Notes: a model not told the origin generated them from the sequence alone. Numbered from the stretch's first letter, positions 24,896 through 33,735 are shown. The stretch: 43,260 nucleotides of DNA from Gallionella sp. (GCA_030700315.1 JAUYJO010000211.1:1-43260); one strand, 5' to 3'. Made by a program: numbers and translations.

Positions 24896-26593
24896 TCATC
24901 GCTCTTGGCTACGCCACCGCTTCACTATCGCGTCCACGTCCAGGTCTGTTGGGCCGTCAATCCACTTTGCGTAGAAATCAACGTCATCACTGTTCGGCGA
25001 TGGGTTCGGTTTGTCGAACTGAAGCCGCGTCGGAAGTGGGATAGCCTCTCCGAGGATCAATGCCTCACCACGCCCCAAGCCGGCAAGGACACTGACCAAA
25101 TCACCCTCGCTCTCAGGAACGAGGCTACGGACGTAGGCTTGATCATTGGGATTCGTGATCCGAAGACAGATGAACGTTCCGCATTGTGCAAGGACCGTTT
25201 CGGAGACTTCGTGGGGCCGCTGGCTGACCACCGCCAAGCCAACGCCGTACTTGCGGCCCTCCTTCGCGATGCGCTCCATCGACTTCCGCGCGCCCGCGAA
25301 CTGGCTTTCGCTCGCGCGAGGAATATAGGCATGCGCCTCCTCGCACATCAGGAGAATGGGGAACTCGCGATACTTTGGGTTCCAGTAGTTGAACTCAAAC
25401 GCCAAGCGGCCAATCTGCGCGGCGACGGTGGGTCGCACATCAAACGGGACCGATGAAAGATCAATTACCGTAACGGCGGCCTTTGGCGTTCCAAGTCCGA
25501 CAAAGTCCCGAAGCAACGACGAAAGGGACGCCGAGTCTTTTCGAACCTTTGGCTTCAACAGGAAGTCGTATCGAACATCGTTTAGCTTGCTATCAAGCCG
25601 CATCAGAAAGTTGTCGAACTTCCCGGTCAGCGTGCCGTTAATTAGCTTTCCAGAACTACCAATTACTTGTCCGTTCATGGACTCGATTTCGGCCCGCAAG
25701 GCCGCAAGATCAAAGAACACGGGAGTGTCCAGTGTTGTCCGTGGCAATTTCAAACTCGGGCTCGCGCCCTCGGCGGCTCGCAGGCGACCAAGAACATCTC
25801 TGAACGCAGCCACTTGGTTGTGGGCGCTGAAATCCGTACTGTCAATGAACAAATCACAGAGCTCGGCGTAGGTCATGAGCCAATATGGAATTTCAAATTC
25901 GCGGGCGTCAACATGTCGAACAATCGCGTCCGCAAAAGCGTAATGCCGGGTTCCATCCTCCCGTTTCCAGCAGTACTCCCCGTGCAAGTCCAGGATGATG
26001 ATATGGGCACGAGGCATGACAGCGACTGTGCGCTGCACCAAAGAAGCAACCGTCCAAGACTTGCCCGATCCAGTTTGCCCGAGAATCGCGAAGTGCCGTC
26101 CAAATAGGTTGGATGGATCGAGGCAAACCTTGAGCGATGGATGCGTCGCCACCGTCCCGACGGAAAAACCTTTCGACTGAAAGCGCTCGAACATCTTGGC
26201 GATTTCGGTGGTCCCGACTGCATGAACTTCCGCGCCAGTTGTCGGATATCGACCGACCCCACGGTCAAATTGACCATCGGCACCAATAGAGCCAATCGGC
26301 GTTAGTCGCGCGATCCGCTTGGCGAAGGGCAATCTTGCGGTGTCTTCGCCAGGAGTCTCAATCGTCGGCGCGGCCAGCGCTTCCTGTTCCGTCATGCGGG
26401 TAACAATGGCGATGATGTTCACATCGTGCTGCCGGATGGCTACGTAGGAGCCGATCTGTCCTACAAGTAGGTCCTCATCACCAATCGTGACTGTTGGCGC
26501 GCGTCCCTGATCGTCTTCAATAAGAGTGGCCGTGAGTACATTCGCCTGAACGTCAACGACATATCCGATCACTGTATTTGCGGGGTTTGGCAT
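24896..26593 (-). CDS. HerA-type (FtsK-HerA superfamily) ATPase
   Basis: This 565-residue protein has the HerA layout: an N-terminal HAS-barrel (about 5-70, TVIGYVVDVQANVLTATL...), then the RecA-like motor with Walker A GQTGSGKS (172-179), Walker B ILLMCEEAH (about 413-421), and a late GLGRGEALILGEAIPLPTRLQ segment. HerA forms hexameric rings that translocate DNA with NurA in archaea. Next to a SIR2 gene, as here, it is part of the known SIR2-HerA antiphage module, in which the two proteins form one large complex. Three bases separate the SIR2 stop from this start, and the HEPN-like gene follows after 7. Base composition is slightly lower in GC than the housekeeping genes. Confidence 0.92.
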   Translation of the reverse strand: MPNPANTVIGYVVDVQANVLTATLIEDDQGRAPTVTIGDEDLLVGQIGSYVAIRQHDVNIIAIVTRMTEQEALAAPTIETPGEDTARLPFAKRIARLTPIGSIGADGQFDRGVGRYPTTGAEVHAVGTTEIAKMFERFQSKGFSVGTVATHPSLKVCLDPSNLFGRHFAILGQTGSGKSWTVASLVQRTVAVMPRAHIIILDLHGEYCWKREDGTRHYAFADAIVRHVDAREFEIPYWLMTYAELCDLFIDSTDFSAHNQVAAFRDVLGRLRAAEGASPSLKLPRTTLDTPVFFDLAALRAEIESMNGQVIGSSGKLINGTLTGKFDNFLMRLDSKLNDVRYDFLLKPKVRKDSASLSSLLRDFVGLGTPKAAVTVIDLSSVPFDVRPTVAAQIGRLAFEFNYWNPKYREFPILLMCEEAHAYIPRASESQFAGARKSMERIAKEGRKYGVGLAVVSQRPHEVSETVLAQCGTFICLRITNPNDQAYVRSLVPESEGDLVSVLAGLGRGEALILGEAIPLPTRLQFDKPNPSPNSDDVDFYAKWIDGPTDLDVDAIVKRWRSQER

Positions 26594-26596
26594 TAG

Positions 26597-27625
26597 TCAT
26601 ACCTCCTTGGCAAGTCGTTCGAAGCTCCAAAGGTCGGCATGTCCCGACCCTGTATTTCCATTGAGAGAGCACTGGGTTTCAGTCACGACGATCACGTTAG
26701 TCTTGGAACTCCAGCGGGCCCATGCGGTTGGGCTAAGCTCCTTGGTGAGAATCAGCACAGTAAAGTCCGTTCGGGCAAGCGCATTTTCAATGACCGCATT
26801 CACGTGCTCATCGGCGAACCCGTACCCAATGCACACGAGCCGGTTGATCGGCGTGTCGTTGTGTGCCAAGCAACCGCGAAACGCGGACCAAAGCGCTGAG
26901 TACGGAGGGTTCATGGTGTCCGCCGCCTTCCTGCGTTGCGGTGGAATCATGAGCCTTTTCGTCCCTGCCGGCGGCTCCGTGCCAAAGCCGCACCGGCGAA
27001 CACCGTTGGTCTGGCATTCATACCAACCGAGTGATCCGTGGAGCTTCAGGAGGTGAATGGGTTTGACGGTCTCATCGAACTGCTTGGCCTTGTACGACCC
27101 TCGAATGCGCCCAATTCGTTCCACAAATACTGCGGGGTCGAAGTACGAATGCTCCGCCCCGAGGTAGCCGTCGACCACCCGTACCCGAATATGTGCCGCT
27201 GCCCATTCGATGAGAGGGTCATAGTTGAGGCTGAATATCTTGAGGCCAGGATCGGCGCGTTGCGCTATGCGGCGAACAAACTCGCTGTGGATATCGAGCG
27301 GCGGAGTCTTGGCCATGAACAGCTCAGCCAGCGCGTCCGTCACTAAGTGTCGGTACGGAGTATCTGTTGCGCCGCCGTCATCCAATAGGTCCAAGGCATG
27401 TTCAATCCCATTTGCACCGCCGTCGAGTTTGGCCTGAATGTCACCGCGCTTACCAGCATCGGTTATTGAGTCCTTGATGAGGTTCCACAGTTGGAACGCG
27501 AGCGGATAGCCATTTCCGTTGAGATATGAGGAACCCGCCCCAAGGAGATAGCCGACGCGCTGCGACCTGAGTTGCTGTGCAACCTTCGCCTCAAGCTCGG
27601 TTGTGAAGTCGGATGCTGCAACCAT
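26597..27625 (-). CDS. SIR2-domain NAD+-binding protein (SIR2-HerA defence)
   Basis: The 342-residue protein has the SIR2 NAD+-binding core: GAGSS (29-33), the N134/D136 pair in FSLNYDPLIE, catalytic-position His in LKLHGSLGW (H196), and CIGYGFADEHVN (about 266-277). Defence SIR2 domains cleave NAD+ and kill or arrest the infected cell. With the adjacent HerA it matches the SIR2-HerA arrangement. Key residues are intact, so NADase activity is expected from family knowledge. The start ATG 27625 lies 3 nt after the hsdMS stop codon, placing it in the restriction operon. C-terminal residues 290-342 look like an extra recognition or assembly part. Confidence 0.9.
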   Translation of the reverse strand: MVAASDFTTELEAKVAQQLRSQRVGYLLGAGSSYLNGNGYPLAFQLWNLIKDSITDAGKRGDIQAKLDGGANGIEHALDLLDDGGATDTPYRHLVTDALAELFMAKTPPLDIHSEFVRRIAQRADPGLKIFSLNYDPLIEWAAAHIRVRVVDGYLGAEHSYFDPAVFVERIGRIRGSYKAKQFDETVKPIHLLKLHGSLGWYECQTNGVRRCGFGTEPPAGTKRLMIPPQRRKAADTMNPPYSALWSAFRGCLAHNDTPINRLVCIGYGFADEHVNAVIENALARTDFTVLILTKELSPTAWARWSSKTNVIVVTETQCSLNGNTGSGHADLWSFERLAKEV

Positions 27626-27628
27626 GCG

Positions 27629-30202
27629 TCACGCCTCCGTGGGAACCGGTTCGTCTTCACCCCAAACGCGGGCGATGGTGCCCTGGATCTTTTGCTCGAA
27701 GCGGGCGATCAGTTCGCGGTTGGCGGCCACCAGCGCTTGCTCGGCTTCGATCTCGGCGACGATGGCTTGCTGGGTGGCGAGGGGCGGGAGGGGAATTTCG
27801 ACAACCCGAAGCTCTTCCCGATTGAAGAGCCCGTTCACATTCATCCGCATGAATTGCATGTAGCGGCCTTCCCGTCGGTAGATGTTGAGCGTGTGCCAAA
27901 GATAGTTGCTGTCCACGCGGTCACGGTACGGTCGGATTCCAAGAAGGAAAGAGGCGAACAAGTATTGACCGTCCAAGTCGAACATCGCCGTCTTCCCCAC
28001 CAGACGCTTGCTTCCGTTGCGCCAATTGAAAAGAAGGTCGCCCTTCTGTACGTAGTTGAGTGTCTTCTTCGGTGGCTTGATCCACCGCAATCCTTCCAGC
28101 GTGAGTTTGCCATCCTCGGTGACGTTATTGATTGCAAGAATTGGAGTTCCACCTTCGGCTTCGACTTCGGGAATAGAGACCGTGAGGCCGCTGACGAACT
28201 CAACAACGTCATCTACGGCCACCATCGGCCAGTCGGGGTGAATGGGGATGTGGGGGCGGTAGTGGTCGAGGACGGCGCGGGCGCCGTTGATGACTTTCTG
28301 GTAGCCCTCGATCTCCGCCACGATCTCCTTTTGAACGTCCAGTGGCGGCAGGGGGATTTGGAGTTCGCAGAACTTCGACTTGGAGATTTCTGCGAACGTC
28401 CCGCCTGTTGCCCACGCTTGCATCGTCGGCACGAGCTTGGTGAGTGCGAGAGCCACGAACTCCGGCACTGCTCGCGCTGAATCTTCGATCACGACGTTCT
28501 TGAAGCCTTGATTCGTAGCGATGGGGACACGGTTGATCGCTATGCGGCCAATGGTTGCGCGGGTCGAGACCACGACCGAATTTGCCGGGATCATCTTCGC
28601 GGAAGACTCGCGCAAGCCTTTATCGGAAATCGTCCGTTTCGTCGCGGTGATTTCAGAGATGAAGTCGGTCGCTGGAAGGTCAACAAGCGTCGCCCAAGGA
28701 ATGCCGCCGCTCCAATACTCTTCAACGTCGGACTTGGGCGTGCCGCCGCTTTCAACCCGAAACAGAGTCTGTTCGCCGAGGAAGACCAGCGGGAAGGAAT
28801 GATTCGAGGCAGCGCCCTCCCGATACCGCTCGCCGCTGAGGTTGTAGTCGCCATTTGCGGCGATCTTTTCTTTCGGCACGATCTGGGCGGTGGACGTGAG
28901 GGCGAGGATGGTTTCAGTGGACGCTTTGGAGCGCAGGGCTTGGAGGTAGGCGGCGAGTTCGGCCTGTACCTGCGGGAGGTCGTTCTTTTCGATGGCGCGG
29001 CGCTGGGCGCCGAGGCCGAAGCCGTCGTTTTCCACTTTGAAGAAGGCGATGGTGTCGCTCTGCCGGGCGAGGGATTTGTCAAGAATCAGGATGCTGGTCT
29101 TCACCCCGGAGTAGGGATTGAAGCAACCCGCCGGCAGCGAGACGACGGCGACGAGGGAGTTTTCGACGAGCATCTTGCGCAGCTCTTTATAGGCGGTCTG
29201 GCTCTGAAAGATGATGCCCTCGGGGACGATGATGGCGGCGCGTCCGCCGGGCGTGAGGTGCTCGGCCATGTAGTCCACGAACAGGACTTCGCTGCGCTTG
29301 GCCTGGATGGAAAAGCGCTTGTGCGGCTTGATGCCGCCTTTCGGCGACATGAAGGGCGGGTTGGCCAGAATGACGTCGGCGAAGTCGTTCCAGCGCTCCT
29401 CGGAGGTGAGCGTATCGTATTCGTAGATGTGCGGATCGGTGAAGCCGTGCAGGTAGAGGTTCACCAGCGAGAGGCGCACCATGTCGGGCGAGATGTCGTA
29501 GCCCTTGAAGTTTTTGGCGAGGCGGCCTTTTTCGTCGGGGGTGAGCAGGTCGCCTGTCATTACCCTCTCCCCCGGCCCCTCTCCCGCTTGCGGGCGAGGG
29601 GAGGTGTTGGCGCGCAGGATGTGCTTGTAGGCGGAGATGAGGAAGCCGGCGGTGCCGCAAGCGGGGTCGAGGATGGTCTCGTTTTTCTGCGGGGCGAGAA
29701 CCTCGACCATGAAGTCGATGATGTGGCGCGGGGTGCGAAACTGGCCGGCATCGCCCTGACTGCCCAGGACGCTGAGCAGATACTCGAAGGCGTCGCCGAG
29801 GCGCTCGCTGTGGTCGTAGCTGAACTCGTCGATGATCTTGAGGAAGGCCTTGAGCGTCTCGGGGTCGCGGTACGGCAGGTAGGCGTTTTTGAAGATGTCG
29901 CGGAACAGCGCGGGGATGCCGGGATTCTCCGGCATCTTGGCAATGCCTTCGCCGTAGAGGCCGAGCATCTCGTGGCCGCCGAGCGAGGGCGCCATGAGTT
30001 TGGCCCAGCCGTAGCGGGCGTAGTCGCCGGTGAAGAACTTGCGCTTGCCGCCAAGTTCCTCGCTTTCGGCGTCCATGTCGTCCATGAACTTGTAGATCAG
30101 CGCGATGGTGATCTGCTCGACCTGGGATTTTGGATCAGGCACTTTGCCGACGAGGATGTCACGGGCGGTGTCGATGCGGCGTTTGGTGTCGGTGTCGAGC
30201 AT
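27629..30202 (-). CDS. Type I restriction-modification HsdM-HsdS fusion with an in-frame repeat
   Basis: The 857-residue protein joins an N6-adenine methyltransferase to a specificity subunit. HsdM part (about 1-490): N-terminal helical domain, a segment starting TPRHIIDFMVEVLAP, SAM motif I LDPACGTAGFLISA, and catalytic ANPPF. HsdS part: TRD1 (FPLVFLGEQTLFRVESGGTP...) closing with IPLPPLDVQKEIVAEIE, then TRD2 (WPMVAVDDVVEFVSGLTV...) closing with IPLPPLATQQAIVAEIE, so both recognition halves and both coiled coils are present. Residues about 198-213 (SPRPQAGEGPGERV) come from a palindromic repeat in frame. ATG 30202 overlaps the KilA-N stop by one base (TAATG). A longer upstream frame to 30661 is antisense noise within the KilA-N gene. 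Confidence 0.9.
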   Translation of the reverse strand: MLDTDTKRRIDTARDILVGKVPDPKSQVEQITIALIYKFMDDMDAESEELGGKRKFFTGDYARYGWAKLMAPSLGGHEMLGLYGEGIAKMPENPGIPALFRDIFKNAYLPYRDPETLKAFLKIIDEFSYDHSERLGDAFEYLLSVLGSQGDAGQFRTPRHIIDFMVEVLAPQKNETILDPACGTAGFLISAYKHILRANTSPRPQAGEGPGERVMTGDLLTPDEKGRLAKNFKGYDISPDMVRLSLVNLYLHGFTDPHIYEYDTLTSEERWNDFADVILANPPFMSPKGGIKPHKRFSIQAKRSEVLFVDYMAEHLTPGGRAAIIVPEGIIFQSQTAYKELRKMLVENSLVAVVSLPAGCFNPYSGVKTSILILDKSLARQSDTIAFFKVENDGFGLGAQRRAIEKNDLPQVQAELAAYLQALRSKASTETILALTSTAQIVPKEKIAANGDYNLSGERYREGAASNHSFPLVFLGEQTLFRVESGGTPKSDVEEYWSGGIPWATLVDLPATDFISEITATKRTISDKGLRESSAKMIPANSVVVSTRATIGRIAINRVPIATNQGFKNVVIEDSARAVPEFVALALTKLVPTMQAWATGGTFAEISKSKFCELQIPLPPLDVQKEIVAEIEGYQKVINGARAVLDHYRPHIPIHPDWPMVAVDDVVEFVSGLTVSIPEVEAEGGTPILAINNVTEDGKLTLEGLRWIKPPKKTLNYVQKGDLLFNWRNGSKRLVGKTAMFDLDGQYLFASFLLGIRPYRDRVDSNYLWHTLNIYRREGRYMQFMRMNVNGLFNREELRVVEIPLPPLATQQAIVAEIEAEQALVAANRELIARFEQKIQGTIARVWGEDEPVPTEA
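29557..29606. repeat. Palindromic repeat in frame inside the hsdM part
   Basis: CCCTCTCCCCCGGCCCCTCT then CCCGCTTGCGGG then CGAGGGGAGG. This is the widespread CTCTCCCGCTTGCGGGAGAG class. On the minus strand it encodes SPRPQAGEGPGERV, between the SAM motif and the LTPDEKGRLAKNFKGYDI segment that directly follows it in other HsdM proteins. Confidence 0.85.
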
Positions 30203-31026
30203 TATTTCAGGCGTTTCACGTTGTTGTCGGCGAGCAGGGTGCGCATCTGGGAGATGGCGATTTCGTTGAGCTTGTGCAGGCGCTCTGGCTGGAGCAAACC
30301 CTGGCGGATGAGGACGGCGTTGAGGCTTTCCAGATTCGTCAGGACGACCAGTTGCTCCAACGGTGCGTGGTCGCGGATGTTGCCCTCCGCATCGGGGTTG
30401 GCATCGCGCCATTGCTTGGCGGTCTGGCCAAATAGGGCGACATTGAGCAAGTCCGCCTCGTTGGCATAAACCAGCGATGCCTGCGACTTGGTGATGGCTT
30501 GCGGGATGAGCGTCTCGCGGATGGCATCCGTGTGAATGCGGTAATTGATCTTGGCAAGGGTGCGCTGAAGATTCCACCCGAGATTGAGTCGTCTGTTTTC
30601 TTCGTCCTTGAGGCGCTGGAATTCCTTGATGAGGTAGAGCTTGAACTCCGGGCTGAGCCATGAGCCGAATTCAAAGGCGATGTCCTTGTGGGCATAGGTT
30701 CCACCGCCGTAACGTCCGGCCCGTGATTGAAATCCAATAGCCCCCGTGGCTTCAATCCACTTCCTGGGAGTCAGGGAGAAACTGTTGAGGCCGGCTTGTT
30801 TTCTAAAGGTCTCGAATTCGAGACCTTTAAAATCCGGATTATGTATTTGCTCCCAGATACCAATGAGTTCGAGGGTATTGCGATTACGCATCCAGTTATA
30901 AATCAGCGAATCATCACCAAATTTTTTCGCCATGTCGGTAAGGGATATGAAGTCGTGGTCGCTGCTCGAAACGATGGCGATGGCAGTTCCTTGTACCTCG
31001 ATGGTGCTTTTTTTGGCTTTGCTCAT
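30202..31026 (-). CDS. KilA-N-type DNA-binding domain protein within the type I restriction operon
   Basis: The 274-residue protein has an N-terminal KilA-N/Bro-like domain: ISLTDMAKKFGDDSLIYNWMRNRNTLELIGIWE, then WIEATGAIGFQSRAGRYGGGTYAHKDIAFEFGSWLSPEFKLYLI, the family core with the FGSWLSPEF helix. A helical C-terminal half follows, with LYANEADLLN-like residues and a Leu-rich end. Genes of this type are often found between hsdR and hsdM, where their role is unproven; DNA binding and operon control are the usual guess. ATG 31026 is preceded by AAGGAC. The stop overlaps the hsdM start. A 26-bp perfect palindrome lies inside the gene (30804-30829), and two more lie in front of it. Confidence 0.85.
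   Translation of the reverse strand: MSKAKKSTIEVQGTAIAIVSSSDHDFISLTDMAKKFGDDSLIYNWMRNRNTLELIGIWEQIHNPDFKGLEFETFRKQAGLNSFSLTPRKWIEATGAIGFQSRAGRYGGGTYAHKDIAFEFGSWLSPEFKLYLIKEFQRLKDEENRRLNLGWNLQRTLAKINYRIHTDAIRETLIPQAITKSQASLVYANEADLLNVALFGQTAKQWRDANPDAEGNIRDHAPLEQLVVLTNLESLNAVLIRQGLLQPERLHKLNEIAISQMRTLLADNNVKRLK
30804..30829. promoter_or_regulatory. 26-bp perfect palindrome inside the KilA-N gene
   Basis: The half-site TAAAGGTCTCGAA is mirrored exactly about the central GAATTC. It shares the 12-bp core CTCGAATTCGAG with the palindrome at 31064-31081. It encodes ordinary family sequence (FKGLEFETF), so it is not an insertion. Confidence 0.6.
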
Positions 31027-31063
31027 GGGGTTGTCCTTTGAGGTGAGGTGAGGCGACGCCAAT

Positions 31064-31081
31064 CCCCTCGAATTCGAGGGG
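31064..31081. promoter_or_regulatory. 18-bp perfect palindrome upstream of the KilA-N gene
   Basis: CCCCTCGAATTCGAGGGG, 38 bp before the KilA-N start, in the only sizeable gap (109 bp) of the operon. An operator for the KilA-N protein is a reasonable guess. Confidence 0.55.
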
Positions 31082-31089
31082 TTTAAATA

Positions 31090-31103
31090 TGGCGAATTCG
31101 CCA
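31090..31103. promoter_or_regulatory. 14-bp perfect palindrome between hsdR and the KilA-N gene
   Basis: TGGCGAATTCGCCA is also centred on GAATTC, 8 bp from the previous palindrome, with TTTAAA between them. Confidence 0.5.
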
Positions 31104-31135
31104 CAATTAAATCGCTGCCCGGATAGGTTCATGAT

Positions 31136-33676
31136 TCAAGGTGCGAACTGGTTCAAGGAGACATAGTCCTTGATGTAATTGGGGATGAGCGTGCGGTACT
31201 TCGCTGGCACAGCCCTGAAGTCGCGGGTGGAAAAGAAGGGGTTGGTCGCCAGGTCGGTGTAATGCCCACTCTCGATGATGCCGCGCACGGCATCGCTGGT
31301 GGCATAGGCCTTGAAGTAGGTTTTTATGGCCGGGATGGCAGCCGCTTCTTCGGGCTTGGTGTCGGCGACAAACTTGTAGAACTCCTCTTCCAGCAGTTCA
31401 TCCTTGGACTTGAAGCGCGGGATGAGGCCGAAGACCTTTTCCAGAATTTCGCGCAAGCCGAGGCGGCGGTCTACGGCGGCGGCCTTGCGCAGCTTGTCGA
31501 GGGTGTAGTACTCCTCGGGCTTGTCGAAGACTTCGCGATTGACGTAGTCGATGACGCGATCCCACTGTCCGGCTTCGATGGCGGCGGCGACGGTATCATC
31601 GGCGCGGATCGCGTCTTCGAATTTCTCGAAGAACATGCGGTCGATCTTCATGCCGTCGGCGGTGATCTGCTCGACGCGCATCGAAGCAAGGATGTCGGCG
31701 CCGAGGTGCTCATAGGTGCCGCCCACCACTACCGGGCCTTGGCCGCCCCCTTCTTCGCCACCCTTGCCCTTGGGCGGCGGGAGCTTCAGCACTTCATCGT
31801 AGTTGAACTCTTCTTCGAAATATTCGCAGTTGGCGAAGAAGTCGAACAGCTTGAAGGCGGTTTTGATGGGCTGTTGCACGCCTTCCTTGAAGCTGTCGTC
31901 GAACAGCACCTCGCGGAAGTCATGCTTGCGGGTGCCGCGCCCCTTGATCTGGATGAAGTCGGTGGGCGAGAAGATCGGGCGGAAGAGGCCGATGTTGAGG
32001 ATGTCGGTGCAGTCGTAGCCGGTGGTCATCATGCCAACCGTCACGCAGATGCGCGCCTTGCTGGTTTTGTAGGTGGGGATGAAGTTGCCGGAGCCGAGCA
32101 GGTTGTTGTTGGCGAAGTTGATGGTGAACTGCTGGGCGTCAGGTATCTGGGAGGTGACCTGTACCGCGAAGTCGGACTGGTACTTGGCCGGGAACATGCG
32201 GTCGGCCATCTGATTGAGTATCTGCGCCAGCTTGGCGGCGTGATTCTGGCTGACGGCAAAGACGATAGCCTTGCCGATTTCGCCGCTGACCGGGTCGCGC
32301 ATGGCGTTTTCCAGAAACGTCTTGCACAGGAGCTGGTTGGTGGTGTCGGCGAAAAAGCGCTTCTCGAACTCGCGTTGCTTGAAGGCCTGCTGTTGATCCT
32401 CGCCGGTGTCATCGGTGAAGGCGACGACGAAGCCCGCTTCGGAAAGCAGCGTGGTGGTGACCTCGGTACGGGCGTCGACCACCGTCGGGTTGATCAGGAA
32501 GCCTTCCTTGACGCCGTCGAGCAAGGAGTAGCGGAAGGTCGGTTGGCTGTTTTCGCAGCCGAAGGTGCGGTAGGTGTCGAGAAGCAGTCGGCGCTCGGCC
32601 TCGCGCGGGTCGCGGGTGCCGGGGTTTGAGTTGTCGAAACGGCGCAGGTAATCGCGCGGCGTGGCGGTGAGGCCGAGCTTGTAGCCGATGAAGTAGTCGA
32701 ACACGGCGCGGGCATTGCCGCCGATGGAGCGATGCGCTTCGTCGGAAATGACGAGATCGAAGTCGGTCGGCGAGAAGAGCTTCTGGTACTTGTTGTTGAA
32801 GAGCAGGGATTGCACAGTGGTGACGACAATCTCCGCACGTCGCCAATCGTCCCGGTTCTCTTTGTAGATCACCGTCTGGAAGTCGGCGGAGAGCACCGCC
32901 GTGAAGGCCTTCTTGGCCTGGTCTTCCAGCTCCAGACGATCCACCAGAAACAGCACCCGCCGCACGTTGCCGGAACGGAGAAACAGTTTGATGACGGCGG
33001 CAGCGGTCAAGGTCTTGCCGGTGCCGGTGGCCATCTCGAACAAGAAACGATCCTTGCCGTCGCCGACTGCGGCCTGAAGACTGTGGATGGCCTTGAGCTG
33101 ATAGGGGCGGAGAAAGCGCAGCTTGTTGGTCTGGATGTAACCGGTGCGCTCGGCCTCGTTTCGCCAACCGACTTCAGATTGGTAGTTTGGGCGCTGGGTG
33201 CGAACGATGTAATCCTCGCCCACTTGCTCTTCGATCAGACGCTGCGGATTGGGCGTGACCTTCTGGTAGCCGGTGACCGAGTCAGGAGTCGGAAACGAGG
33301 TGATGACATACGGGTTGCCGCGTTCAAGGTCCCAAAAATAGTGCAGGTTGCCGTTGGAGAGGATGATGAAACGGCAGCCCTGTGACTTGGCATATTTGCG
33401 GGACTGCTCTTTGCCGATGAGCGGATTTTTGTTCTCGGCTTTGGCTTCGAGGACGAGGAGCGGGAAGTCCCTTGCATCGAGCAAGAGAAAATCGACGAAG
33501 CCTTTTGTGCTCTTCTCGAAGTTGTCGCCGAGCGCGTTCAGATCGGTTGGCTTGATCGTGACGCTGGGTTCGAGGCGAATGTTCGCGGGCGCGCTTCCCT
33601 CCGCGAAGAAGCGCCAGCCAGCGGCTTCGAGCAGCTTGTTGATTTTGATGCGGGCCGTGGCTTCCTTATCGGACAT
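31136..33676 (-). CDS. hsdR: Type I restriction enzyme, HsdR (EcoEI-like) subunit
   Basis: The 846-residue motor-nuclease starts with a PD-(D/E)xK nuclease: D62 in GFVDFLLLDARD and E77-x-K79 in LLVLEAKAE. The DEAD-type translocase follows with RPYQLKAI (Q-motif-like), Walker A MATGTGKT (215-222), DEAH (312-315), LTATP, and a helicase C domain with TTGYDCTDILNIGLFRP and QIKGRGTRK. The C-terminal helical part binds the methyltransferase core. It pulls DNA towards the bound HsdMS complex and cuts when translocation stalls. The length fits the EcoEI/IB-type group. It is the first gene of the six-gene set, with a likely promoter at 33736-33764. The Shine-Dalgarno is weak. Confidence 0.92.
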   Translation of the reverse strand: MSDKEATARIKINKLLEAAGWRFFAEGSAPANIRLEPSVTIKPTDLNALGDNFEKSTKGFVDFLLLDARDFPLLVLEAKAENKNPLIGKEQSRKYAKSQGCRFIILSNGNLHYFWDLERGNPYVITSFPTPDSVTGYQKVTPNPQRLIEEQVGEDYIVRTQRPNYQSEVGWRNEAERTGYIQTNKLRFLRPYQLKAIHSLQAAVGDGKDRFLFEMATGTGKTLTAAAVIKLFLRSGNVRRVLFLVDRLELEDQAKKAFTAVLSADFQTVIYKENRDDWRRAEIVVTTVQSLLFNNKYQKLFSPTDFDLVISDEAHRSIGGNARAVFDYFIGYKLGLTATPRDYLRRFDNSNPGTRDPREAERRLLLDTYRTFGCENSQPTFRYSLLDGVKEGFLINPTVVDARTEVTTTLLSEAGFVVAFTDDTGEDQQQAFKQREFEKRFFADTTNQLLCKTFLENAMRDPVSGEIGKAIVFAVSQNHAAKLAQILNQMADRMFPAKYQSDFAVQVTSQIPDAQQFTINFANNNLLGSGNFIPTYKTSKARICVTVGMMTTGYDCTDILNIGLFRPIFSPTDFIQIKGRGTRKHDFREVLFDDSFKEGVQQPIKTAFKLFDFFANCEYFEEEFNYDEVLKLPPPKGKGGEEGGGQGPVVVGGTYEHLGADILASMRVEQITADGMKIDRMFFEKFEDAIRADDTVAAAIEAGQWDRVIDYVNREVFDKPEEYYTLDKLRKAAAVDRRLGLREILEKVFGLIPRFKSKDELLEEEFYKFVADTKPEEAAAIPAIKTYFKAYATSDAVRGIIESGHYTDLATNPFFSTRDFRAVPAKYRTLIPNYIKDYVSLNQFAP

Positions 33677-33735
33677 TAAGGGTCTTATTCCAGCGAGAAT
33701 AACTAAACGGTAGGAAATTCAAATGCACGGAACAA

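Noticed and set aside
26597..27625. SIR2 gene considered as a protein deacetylase of the housekeeping type
   Set aside because: The zinc-binding Cys cluster of deacetylase sirtuins is not evident, and the partner gene is HerA, so the defence SIR2 class fits better.
28508..30469. Long plus-strand open frame (653 codons) opposite hsdMS
   Set aside because: It is the mirror of the HsdM-HsdS reading frame, and its composition (many G, V, E, A, H) is typical of antisense frames.
30203..30661. N-terminal extension of the hsdMS frame up to 30661
   Set aside because: The extra 150 residues (Pro/Gln/Arg/His-rich) are out of phase with the KilA-N gene that occupies this DNA, and the HsdM N-terminus starts at 30202.
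31262..32629. Plus-strand open frame opposite hsdR, and a similar one at 3406-4902 opposite the aldolase gene
   Set aside because: Both lack family motifs and lie fully inside confident genes on the other strand.
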